This document shows positions 1 through 6,418 of a stretch of DNA of 14,077 nt, piece after piece. Numbering within the stretch: position 1 is the first letter of the stretch; the number at the start of each line of letters is the position of its first letter. A program made the translations under genes and the position numbers. The notes beneath the pieces were generated by a model that was not told the origin of the DNA, made no database searches, and saw only the letters and a list, made by a program, of their open reading frames with translations. Source of the DNA: Fidelibacterota bacterium (lineage in GTDB: Bacteria > Bipolaricaulota > Bipolaricaulia > UBA7950 > UBA9294); assembly GCA_024278395.1 (NCBI GenBank), contig JAJRTG010000146.1, positions 1-14,077 of the forward strand, given 5' to 3'.

Positions 1-941
1 AGTTCTCCGGTGCGGGGGAGCGTCCCGTCGAGCCTCCCGCGGACGCGGGGATTCGGGAAGAGCCCGTGCAGCCTTTCTTCGATGAATGGATGACCCTCCT
101 CGATCACCAGGAGCTCATCGCACGCGTCCACGAGCTTGGAGATCAGCTCCAGGGGGAGGGGGTACTGGGAGACCTTGAGGAGGGGATGAGGTAGCTCGTC
201 CGGGAAGAGTTCGCGCACGTAGCTGTACCCGAGCCCGGATGCGATGATCCCGCGCGAGCGGTCTTCACCGGCGAAGAACCGGTTGAACGGGCTCTTCTCG
301 CTCTCGGCGGTGAACCCTGTTTGACGCCTTACGAGCATTTCGTAGTTTCTCCGCGCGTTTGCCGGCAGGAGGATGTAATCGGAGGCATCTTCGGGAAGAG
401 CGAGCCCGTTCTCCCCCCGCGAGGGGGCGGGTGCGACGATCGCCCGCGAGTGGGCGAGTCGGGTCACCAACCGGACGAGGACCGGGATGTGATATCTCTC
501 CGAGAGCTCGAACCCGTAGCCCGCCATGTCGTAGGCCTCCTGGGGGTCGGCCGGCTCGAGGCACGGGATGAGGGCGAAAGCGGCGTAGAACCGCGAGTCC
601 TGCTCGTTCTGCGACGAGTGCATCGATGGGTCGTCCGCCACGGCGACGATGAGCCCCCCGTTCGCACCGGCGATCGCGGCGTTGACGAACGGATCGGCGG
701 CGACGTTCAACCCCACGTGCTTCATGCTCACGAGCGCGCGCTTCCCGGTGTAGCTCATCCCGAGCGCCGCCTCAAGGGCCGTCTTCTCGTTGGTCGACCA
801 GCGGGAATGGATCGATGCCGGGGCCACCCTCTGAATGTATTCCAGGATCTCGGTCGACGGGGTCCCGGGATAGGCGTAGGCTCCGGAGAGCCCGGCGTCG
901 AGCGCTCCTTGTGCCAGAGCTTCGTTCCCCAAAAGGAACAT
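1..941 (-). CDS. iorA: Indolepyruvate:ferredoxin oxidoreductase alpha subunit, N-terminal part (cut by window edge)
   Basis: IorA is the large subunit of the IorAB enzyme, which oxidatively decarboxylates aryl pyruvates such as indolepyruvate to acyl-CoA, reducing ferredoxin, in aromatic amino acid fermentation. I read the minus strand by hand from ATG at 941 and it stays open for 313 codons to the edge. Family landmarks are YPGTPSTEI (residues 24-32), SMKHVGLNVAADPF after it, and DDPSMHSSQNEQD (103-115), all typical of the pyruvate:ferredoxin oxidoreductase-like N-terminal domain of IorA. The family is usually about 580-620 residues, so the thiamine-diphosphate-binding half and the C-terminal ferredoxin-type 4Fe-4S motifs lie outside. 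The start is supported by a strong GGAGGAGAGGAG Shine-Dalgarno stretch just upstream. It is divergent from the EF-G-like operon, with its own promoter candidate at 977-1005. iorB is not in view. Confidence 0.9.
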   Translation of the reverse strand, partial: MFLLGNEALAQGALDAGLSGAYAYPGTPSTEILEYIQRVAPASIHSRWSTNEKTALEAALGMSYTGKRALVSMKHVGLNVAADPFVNAAIAGANGGLIVAVADDPSMHSSQNEQDSRFYAAFALIPCLEPADPQEAYDMAGYGFELSERYHIPVLVRLVTRLAHSRAIVAPAPSRGENGLALPEDASDYILLPANARRNYEMLVRRQTGFTAESEKSPFNRFFAGEDRSRGIIASGLGYSYVRELFPDELPHPLLKVSQYPLPLELISKLVDACDELLVIEEGHPFIEERLHGLFPNPRVRGRLDGTLPRTGE

Positions 942-976
942 CCTTCTCCTCTCCTCCGATCCGCATGTGGGTGTCA

Positions 977-1005
977 AGCATAAACCCTCGCTTGGGCGGT
1001 TGCAA
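977..1005 (-). promoter_or_regulatory. Sigma70-type promoter candidate for iorA
   Basis: On the minus strand a -35 box TTGCAA (1000-1005) and a -10 box TATGCT (977-982) are separated by exactly 17 nt. This places the transcript start near 970, about 30 nt before the iorA ATG at 941. Each box matches the consensus at four of six positions. The call rests on sequence and position only. Confidence 0.55.
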
Positions 1006-1065
1006 ACGCGCCCTTTGAAGTGAAGCCGGTCGTATAGGCGGCGGGGCGCAACGTACGGGCGTTTC

Positions 1066-1094
1066 TTGCTCAGGGGGGCTGAGATTGGTATACT
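1066..1094 (+). promoter_or_regulatory. Extended -10 sigma70-type promoter of the EF-G-like operon
   Basis: TTGCTC (1066-1071), 17 nt, then TATACT (1089-1094), preceded by TG at 1086-1087 (extended -10). Transcription would begin near 1101, about 30 nt before the ATG at 1133. This also argues against a TTG start at 1085, which would lie inside the promoter. Confidence 0.7.
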
Positions 1095-1132
1095 GCCAAC
1101 GTATTCTTCAACTACGTAAGGGGGATAGAAAC

Positions 1133-3106
1133 ATGGGGCAAGCGAGGAACATCTGCCTGCTGGGGCATTCCGGCTCCGGCAAAACCACCCTCGCCACTTC
1201 GCTTCTGAAGAAAGGCGGAATAAAGGATCCGATCGCGTTTGATTCCTCCCAAGAGGAGAAGGAACGGGGCTATTCGATCGATCTCGGGTTCGGAGCGTAT
1301 ACCCAAAAGGGTATCACCGTCACGCTCATCGACACCCCGGGTGGGGATGAGTTCATCGAAGAGATGGTGAAAGCGGTCCCGGTCGCCGACCTCTCCCTGA
1401 TCGTGATAAACGGGGAGAAGGGAGTGGAGGTCGTCACCGAGCGGGCGTGGGAGCTCACCGGCGCGGCCGGCCGGCCGACCGCGGTACTCATCAACCACCT
1501 GGATAAAGGGGTCGACTTCGACAAGGTTCTCGCCTCTCTGCGAGAGCACTTCGAGGGCGGGAAGTTCCTCGTCCTTCAGATCCCGATCATCGAGGGAGGG
1601 AAGTTCGTCGGGGTGGTGGATGTTCTCGCCGGCAAGGCCGTATATTTCGCCGAGAAGGGGAAGAAGGACGTGCCCGAGGCCCTCTCTTCCGCCCTTGAGG
1701 AGCACCGGGGATACCTGGTGGAGGAGATCTCGTCGATCGACGACGAGCTGATGATGAAGTTCCTCGAGGAGGAGGACATCAGTACTGCCGAGCTCGCCGC
1801 CGCCCTGGGCAAGGGGATCGCGGAAGGGGCGCTTGTGCCCGTGTTCTGCACCTCCGGGGTCGAGGAGAAGGGGATCGATCTGCTCATGAACGCGTTTCTC
1901 AACCTGATCCCCGAGCCGAAGACCGATGCCTCCGCCCCGCCGCGCGCCGTGGTCTTCAACCTCTCCACCGACCCCTATCTCGGGCGTCTCACTTACGTAC
2001 GGGTACTTGAGGGCGTCCTCAAGGAGGGATCGCACGCGGTCGAGCTCTCCTCGGGGAACAAGGTGGAGATCCGCGACATCTACTCGTTCGAGGGGACGAA
2101 GCAGAAGCGGGTCCCCGAGGCGCAGGCCGGCGAGATTGTGGCGATCGGGAAGCTGGACAACATCCCGATCGGCGCGACCCTGGCCGCGAACGGCGATGCG
2201 GAGCCGTTCCCGATGCCGACTTTTCCCAAGCCGGTCTTCTCGCGGGCGATCGTCCCCAAGAGCCAGGCCGACGTGGAGAAGATGAGCAGCGCCCTGAAGG
2301 AGCTCGGCGGGACGAAGGCGACGATCCGCGTGGAGCGCGACCCGGTCACCAAGGAGCTGATCCTGTGGGGGATGGGGGACGTGCACCTGTCGGTGTTCAT
2401 CGAGCGGCTGAAGAACCGGTACAACGTGTCGCTCGAGACGAAGCAGCCGGAGATCCCGTACAAGGAGACGATCCGTAAGAAGGCGACAGCCAAGTACCGC
2501 CACAAGAAGCAGACCGGCGGGCGCGGACAGTTCGGGGAGGTGGTGCTGCGCATCGAGCCGCTCCCGCGTGGGGAGGGGTTCAAGTTCGTCGATGAGATCA
2601 AGGGCGCGGCGATCCCGGGTCAGTACATCCCCGGCGTGGAAAAAGGGGTCATCGAGGCGATGGAGGAGGGTAACCTGGCGAAATACCCGGTCACCGACGT
2701 CCTCGTGGCGGTGTTCGACGGTAGCTTCCATCCGGTCGACTCGTCCGAGCTTGCGTTCAAGCTCGCTGCCCGCAACGCGTTCCGCCTCGCCTACGACCAG
2801 GCGAATCCGTGCCTGCTCGAGCCGATCATGGCCCTCGAGGTGCGGGTTCCGGAGGACTTCACCGGCGACATCGTGAGCGACCTGAATGGTCGCCGCGGGA
2901 GGATCCTCGGGATGGAGCCCGGCGGGGGACGGACAACGGTCATCAAGGCCGAGGTGCCGCTCGCCGAGCTGCAGAGCTACGCCCTCGACCTGAAGTCGAT
3001 CACACAGGCGCGGGGGATGTTCCAGATGGAGTTTCTGAAGTATCAGACGGTCCCCGCCAACATCCAGGAGAAGATCGTCGCCCAGGCACAGAAGGAAGGC
3101 GAATGA
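1133..3106 (+). CDS. Elongation factor G-like translational GTPase (EF-G2 type)
   Basis: This 657-residue protein has the EF-G five-domain plan: GTPase domain about 1-275, then domains II, III, IV (HPVDSSELAFKLAA region) and V (GDIVSDLNGRRGRILGM region). The P-loop is GHSGSGKT (11-18), as in EF-G2-type paralogues rather than the AHIDAGKTT form of canonical EF-G. The switch regions are atypical. ERGYSI (44-49) replaces ERGITI. DTPGGDEF (67-74) replaces DTPGHVDF, so the catalytic His is Gly71. NHLD (121-124) replaces NKxD. It may therefore hydrolyse GTP slowly or need special activation; that is inference. EF-G normally drives ribosomal translocation, and the role of EF-G2-type paralogues is poorly settled. 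The start is ATG 1133 behind AAGGGGGA; an in-frame TTG at 1085 lies in the promoter. It is the first gene of a three-gene operon, its stop overlapping the next start. Canonical fusA would be expected elsewhere. Confidence 0.88.
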   Translation: MGQARNICLLGHSGSGKTTLATSLLKKGGIKDPIAFDSSQEEKERGYSIDLGFGAYTQKGITVTLIDTPGGDEFIEEMVKAVPVADLSLIVINGEKGVEVVTERAWELTGAAGRPTAVLINHLDKGVDFDKVLASLREHFEGGKFLVLQIPIIEGGKFVGVVDVLAGKAVYFAEKGKKDVPEALSSALEEHRGYLVEEISSIDDELMMKFLEEEDISTAELAAALGKGIAEGALVPVFCTSGVEEKGIDLLMNAFLNLIPEPKTDASAPPRAVVFNLSTDPYLGRLTYVRVLEGVLKEGSHAVELSSGNKVEIRDIYSFEGTKQKRVPEAQAGEIVAIGKLDNIPIGATLAANGDAEPFPMPTFPKPVFSRAIVPKSQADVEKMSSALKELGGTKATIRVERDPVTKELILWGMGDVHLSVFIERLKNRYNVSLETKQPEIPYKETIRKKATAKYRHKKQTGGRGQFGEVVLRIEPLPRGEGFKFVDEIKGAAIPGQYIPGVEKGVIEAMEEGNLAKYPVTDVLVAVFDGSFHPVDSSELAFKLAARNAFRLAYDQANPCLLEPIMALEVRVPEDFTGDIVSDLNGRRGRILGMEPGGGRTTVIKAEVPLAELQSYALDLKSITQARGMFQMEFLKYQTVPANIQEKIVAQAQKEGE

Positions 3107-3693
3107 ACGTTGGCCGGTACATGCACCGCGATCCGGTGACCGTCCTCCCTGAGGCGTCGCTTGGGGAGGCCAAGCGGGTGATGGAGGAGAATGGGTTTGG
3201 AATACTCCTCGTCGTCACCGCTGAGCGGGAGCTCACCGGGTTTGTCACCAAGGGATCGCTGAAAGAGGTGACCGATTGGGAGAAACCGGTGGGAGAGGCG
3301 TGTTTCGAGACTAACTTCTCCGTCTCTCCCGCCGATACCCTGGAGAAGGCGGCGCTGATCCTCCTGGCCAACAGGCTTGTCCTCCTCCCGGTGGTGGAGG
3401 AGGGGAAGCTGGTTGGGGTCATCACCCAGTCCGAGATCCTGCGCGCCCTGGCACAGGCTCTCGGGATCGGGCTCGAGGGGACGAGGCTCACAGTGCGGGT
3501 CGAATCCGATCCCGACGATCTGTACTCCGTGATCGGCGTGCTCCGCGAGCACGGGGTGCGGCTCGTTTCGCTCGCCCGCGGAGCGGAGGGGAACGGCCGC
3601 CAGGAGATCATCCTCCGTGTGCAGGGGATCGACGATAAGGAGGGGCTCAAGCGGGCGCTCGAGGCGGCGCTTACCGTGAAGGAGGAGGGATGA
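3103..3693 (+). CDS. CBS-CBS-ACT domain protein (AcuB-like architecture)
   Basis: This 196-residue soluble protein has two CBS motifs forming a Bateman pair. CBS1 is about residues 1-57 (MHRDPVTVLPEASLGEAKRV start, then GFVTKGSLKEV). CBS2 is about 62-118 (NFSVSPADTLEKAALIL, then LVGVITQSEIL). Residues about 128-192 (LTVRVESDPDDLYSVIGVLREHGV) read as an ACT-like fold, with the beta-strand/helix pattern of small-molecule-binding ACT domains. CBS pairs usually bind adenine nucleotides and ACT domains bind amino acids, so a ligand-sensing regulator is likely; the ligand is unknown. The same architecture occurs in Bacillus AcuB, but that does not establish a shared function. The start ATG overlaps the EF-G-like stop as ATGA and follows AAGGAAGG, so translation is probably coupled. 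Its own end overlaps the YjbQ start the same way. Confidence 0.82.
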   Translation: MNVGRYMHRDPVTVLPEASLGEAKRVMEENGFGILLVVTAERELTGFVTKGSLKEVTDWEKPVGEACFETNFSVSPADTLEKAALILLANRLVLLPVVEEGKLVGVITQSEILRALAQALGIGLEGTRLTVRVESDPDDLYSVIGVLREHGVRLVSLARGAEGNGRQEIILRVQGIDDKEGLKRALEAALTVKEEG

Positions 3694-4079
3694 ACGAGCT
3701 ATCCGTTCCAACCCACCGCAAGACCGAATTCGTTGAGATCACCGAACTTGTCCAGCGCGCGGTCGCCGAGAGCGGGCTTACAGACGGGATCTGCTTCATC
3801 TACTGCCCTCACACCACCGCTGGGCTGACGATCAACGAAAATGCCGATCCATCCGTGGCTTTCGACATCATCACCGCGTTGGACTCCCTCGTCCCCCAGG
3901 GGCGGGGCTGGACGCACGCCGAGGGGAACGCCCCGGCGCACATCAAGGCGTCTCTGATCGGAAACTCGCTTCAAGTCGCGTTCGAGCAGGGGCGGCTCCG
4001 CCTCGGCACGTGGCAGGGGATCTTCCTGTGCGAGTTCGATGGCCCGCGCCGTCGCAGCGTCTGGATCAAGATCGCATAA
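3690..4079 (+). CDS. YjbQ/UPF0047 family protein (secondary thiamine-phosphate synthase-type)
   Basis: This 129-residue protein covers the whole YjbQ (UPF0047) family. Diagnostic motifs are HTTAGLTINENADP (41-54), the EGNAPAHIKASL stretch in the middle, and GTWQGIFLCEFDGPR (106-120). E. coli YjbQ has HTSASLTLNENCDP and GTWQGIWLGEH at the same places. These proteins form a compact oligomeric barrel with conserved His/Glu/Asp residues, probably metal-binding. E. coli YjbQ has been linked to weak thiamine-phosphate synthase activity, but the physiological role is unsettled, so I keep the family name. The ATG overlaps the CBS-ACT stop as ATGA, behind AAGGAGGAGG, and it is the last gene of the operon. 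No convincing intrinsic terminator follows. Confidence 0.9.
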   Translation: MNELSVPTHRKTEFVEITELVQRAVAESGLTDGICFIYCPHTTAGLTINENADPSVAFDIITALDSLVPQGRGWTHAEGNAPAHIKASLIGNSLQVAFEQGRLRLGTWQGIFLCEFDGPRRRSVWIKIA

Positions 4080-4253
4080 TCGTCGATCCACCTGCGACCA
4101 GGCGGTGGGGAAAACGGTGTGGTTCGAGAGCCCATTCAATAACGAGCCGCATGCCGGAAGGCCGGGATTGTAAGACCTCGGTGAACCGCTCTCTCGGATG
4201 CCGGTTGTAAGGACGCCGGTGCTGCACGGAAGGGGTGGCGCGGCTGCTGTTGC

Positions 4254-4286
4254 CCAGATGAAGCGGTGTTCGCTTCCGCCACCTGG
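4254..4286 (+). other. Stem-loop of unknown role upstream of the tRNA operon promoter
   Basis: GAAGCG (4260-4265) and CGCTTC (4271-4276) form a perfect 6-bp stem around the loop GTGTT. An outer CCAG (4254-4257) can pair with CTGG (4283-4286) across an asymmetric internal loop. No T-run follows on either strand, so it does not look like an intrinsic terminator. It could be part of a small RNA or a chance structure. Confidence 0.3.
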
Positions 4287-4321
4287 ATGAGGGCTTGTTT
4301 GATCCTGCTTCACATCTCGTC

Positions 4322-4350
4322 TTGACACGATAAATTCCGCAAGTTACAAT
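4322..4350 (+). promoter_or_regulatory. Near-consensus sigma70-type promoter of the tRNA-tuf-rpoB operon
   Basis: Perfect -35 TTGACA (4322-4327), 17-nt spacer, and -10 TACAAT (4345-4350, five of six). It is the best promoter in the window. It would start transcription near 4357, some 12 nt before the first tRNA-Thr, as expected for a highly expressed stable RNA and EF-Tu operon. Confidence 0.8.
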
Positions 4351-4368
4351 CACGCTCGATCGGCACTC

Positions 4369-4441
4369 GCCAGCGTAGCTCAATCGGTAGAGCAACTGAC
4401 TTGTAATCAGTAGGTTGCCAGTTCGACTCTGGCCGCTGGCT
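4369..4441 (+). tRNA. tRNA-Thr (anticodon TGT)
   Basis: Complete cloverleaf of 73 nt without encoded CCA. The acceptor stem GCCAGCG (4369-4375) pairs fully with CGCTGGC (4434-4440). The anticodon arm is ACTGA/CTTGTAA/TCAGT with anticodon TGT. The T arm is GCCAG/TTCGACT/CTGGC. G1-C72 and C2-G71, classic threonine identity pairs, are present. The discriminator is T (U73 in RNA), not the A73 of E. coli tRNA-Thr. First gene of the tuf operon. Confidence 0.96.
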
Positions 4442-4457
4442 CCGATTGCATTTTGTT

Positions 4458-4540
4458 GGAGGGGTACCGAAGTGGCCAAACGGGGCGGACTGTAAATCCG
4501 TTGGCGGACGCCTTCGGGGGTTCGAATCCCTCCCCCTCCA
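4458..4540 (+). tRNA. tRNA-Tyr (anticodon GTA)
   Basis: Class II tRNA of 83 nt without encoded CCA. The acceptor GGAGGGG (4458-4464) pairs with CCCCTCC (4533-4539), discriminator A. The anticodon loop is CTGTAAA with GTA. It has a long variable arm with GGCG/CGCC pairing, as in bacterial tRNA-Tyr, and a T loop TTCGAAT. It lies 16 nt after tRNA-Thr(TGT) and was probably excised from the same transcript. Confidence 0.96.
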
Positions 4541-4541
4541 A

Positions 4542-4571
4542 TTGGCGGTCGTTTGGGCTTTCGGTTACACT
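4542..4571 (+). promoter_or_regulatory. Possible secondary promoter before tRNA-Thr(GGT)
   Basis: TTGGCG (4542-4547), 18-nt spacer, TACACT (4566-4571), about 22 nt before tRNA-Thr(GGT). The -10 matches at four of six positions, as does the -35. It could add internal transcription of the last tRNA-Thr and tuf, but a chance match between tRNA genes is quite possible. Confidence 0.3.
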
Positions 4572-4592
4572 ATTCTTTACGAAGGTCGGAAT

Positions 4593-4665
4593 GCCCGTGT
4601 AGCTCAGGCGGTAGAGCACCCCCTTGGTAAGGGGGAGGTCATCGGTTCGACTCCGATCGCGGGCT
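4593..4665 (+). tRNA. tRNA-Thr (anticodon GGT)
   Basis: Complete 73-nt cloverleaf without encoded CCA. The acceptor GCCCGTG (4593-4599) pairs with CGCGGGC (4658-4664), with one G-U wobble. The anticodon arm is CCCCC/TTGGTAA/GGGGG, anticodon GGT. The T arm is ATCGG/TTCGACT/CCGAT. The discriminator is again T (U73). Together with the TGT isoacceptor it reads all four ACN codons if TGT wobbles to ACG. It sits 75 nt before the EF-Tu start, like thrT before tufB in E. coli. Confidence 0.96.
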
Positions 4666-4740
4666 CTTGCTTGCGGCGGGAGCGGCCATCAAGCGAAAAA
4701 AGATAATGTCGCGCCAAGATCAACAGGAGGTTTGAGAAAG

Positions 4741-5937
<1,197 letters not shown>

Positions 5938-5947
5938 GGGATAGACC

Positions 5948-6112
5948 ATGGCCAAGAAAGGGGAAGTCGTCATCCATGTCACGCTCGCGTGCAGCGAGTG
6001 TGGGCGGCGCAACTACCATACAAAGCGGAACAAGCGGAACACCGCGGACAAACTGCAGTTGAACAAGTACTGCCGCTGGTGCCAGCGACACACCCTGCAC
6101 AAGGAGGTCTAG
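5948..6112 (+). CDS. rpmG: Large ribosomal subunit protein bL33
   Basis: This small gene encodes 54 residues, read by hand: MAKKGEVVIHVTLACSECGR and so on to HTLHKEV. It has the bL33 pattern, with two CxxC pairs (Cys15/Cys18 and Cys42/Cys45) forming a zinc ribbon, separated by the basic NYHTKRNKRN stretch. This is therefore the zinc-binding form of L33, not the Cys-less form seen in some bacteria. bL33 binds 23S rRNA near the E site. It lies between tuf and tRNA-Trp, the usual bacterial position. AAGGGA at the tuf stop serves as ribosome binding site, and the ATG is 10 nt after the tuf stop. Confidence 0.95.
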   Translation: MAKKGEVVIHVTLACSECGRRNYHTKRNKRNTADKLQLNKYCRWCQRHTLHKEV

Positions 6113-6125
6113 GGAGCTAGACCAT

Positions 6126-6198
6126 AGGCCCGTAGCTCAACTGGCAGAGCGTCCGACTCCAAATCGGAAGGCTGGGGGTTCGAGTCCTCCCGGGCCTG
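6126..6198 (+). tRNA. tRNA-Trp (anticodon CCA)
   Basis: 73-nt cloverleaf without encoded CCA end. The acceptor AGGCCCG (6126-6132) pairs with CGGGCCT (6191-6197). The discriminator is G, the bacterial tRNA-Trp identity base. The anticodon arm is TCCGA/CTCCAAA/TCGGA with CCA. The T arm is GGGGG/TTCGAGT/CCTCC with one wobble. The rpmG-tRNA-Trp-secE order is conserved in many bacteria. Confidence 0.97.
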
Positions 6199-6224
6199 TT
6201 AGAACTAAACGAAGGAGAGAGTGG

Positions 6225-6410
6225 ATGGTTGAGAAGTTAAGAAACTACCTGAAAGGGGTCCGCAACGAGGTCAACCGGGTGAGCTGGCCGACCCGCCAGG
6301 AGATCATCTCGTTCACCGTATTGGTCCTCATCCTTGTGGTCGTTCTTACGCTCTATATCTGGGGAGTGGACAGGGTCATCGAGGCCATCCTCAGGGTACT
6401 GGTCCGCTAG
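6225..6410 (+). CDS. secE: Preprotein translocase subunit SecE
   Basis: This 61-residue single-span SecE is the short bacterial form with one transmembrane helix, unlike three-span E. coli SecE. It stabilises SecY in the Sec translocon of the inner membrane. Residues 1-22 form the amphipathic N-terminal helix with the family signature NEVNRVSWPTRQEI (14-27). The hydrophobic helix is about 29-47 (FTVLVLILVVVLTLYIWGV), followed by VDRVIEAILRVLVR. The ATG follows AAGGAGAG at good spacing. Linkage to nusG 8 nt downstream is the classic secE-nusG pair. Confidence 0.96.
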   Translation: MVEKLRNYLKGVRNEVNRVSWPTRQEIISFTVLVLILVVVLTLYIWGVDRVIEAILRVLVR

Positions 6411-6418
6411 TTAATATC

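Larger units (their letters stand above)
4080..4368 (+). other. Gene-free interval between the yjbQ-type gene and the tRNA-tuf operon
   Basis: I find no convincing gene here. What can be seen: a weak 5-bp stem CCACC/GGTGG (4088-4108) with no T-run; an imperfect direct repeat, GCCGGGATTGTAAGACCTCGGTG at 4161-4183 (23 nt, shown here as GCCGGGATTGTAAG then ACCTCGGTG) and GCCGG TTGTAAGGACG CCGGTG at 4200-4221; a hairpin at 4254-4286; and the tRNA operon promoter at 4322-4350. Open frames crossing the interval show no family resemblance, and those on the minus strand run through tRNA genes. A small RNA or a decayed gene is possible, but neither is demonstrated. Confidence 0.5.

Noticed and set aside
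1085..1132. Upstream TTG start adding 16 residues to the EF-G-like protein
   Set aside because: The codons overlap the -10 box at 1089-1094, so they would not be in the mRNA. Family N-termini fit the ATG at 1133.
1112..2731. 539-codon open frame on the minus strand
   Set aside because: Shadow of the EF-G-like gene. Same composition artefact, no motif, no ribosome binding site.
2809..3102. Upstream extension of the CBS-ACT gene
   Set aside because: The extra residues are an out-of-frame reading of the EF-G-like C-terminus. The CBS domain starts at the ATG 3103 with a good site.
4088..4108. Possible intrinsic terminator after the YjbQ gene
   Set aside because: Only 5 bp of stem and an 11-nt loop, followed by GGAAAACGG instead of a T-run.
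4118..4134. GGTTCGAGAGCCC resembling a tRNA T arm
   Set aside because: The flanking bases do not form a 5-bp T stem, and no acceptor or anticodon stem is nearby.
4229..4246. T-box-like GGGGTGGCGCGG
   Set aside because: The core ACC of the T-box consensus AGGGTGGNACCGCG is missing, there is no antiterminator/terminator pair, and the region precedes a tRNA operon rather than a synthetase or amino acid gene.
4066..4479. Minus-strand open frame of 137 codons
   Set aside because: It runs through tRNA-Thr and into tRNA-Tyr in antisense and shows no recognisable domain.
4702..4707. GATAAT as a -10 box directly before tuf
   Set aside because: No -35 at 16-18 nt; the nearest TTG-type hexamer is 25 nt away. 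tuf is covered by the upstream promoter.
4624..4740. Upstream in-frame start for tuf
   Set aside because: It lies inside tRNA-Thr(GGT). The canonical MAKEHFERTKPH begins at 4741 after a strong AGGAGGT site.
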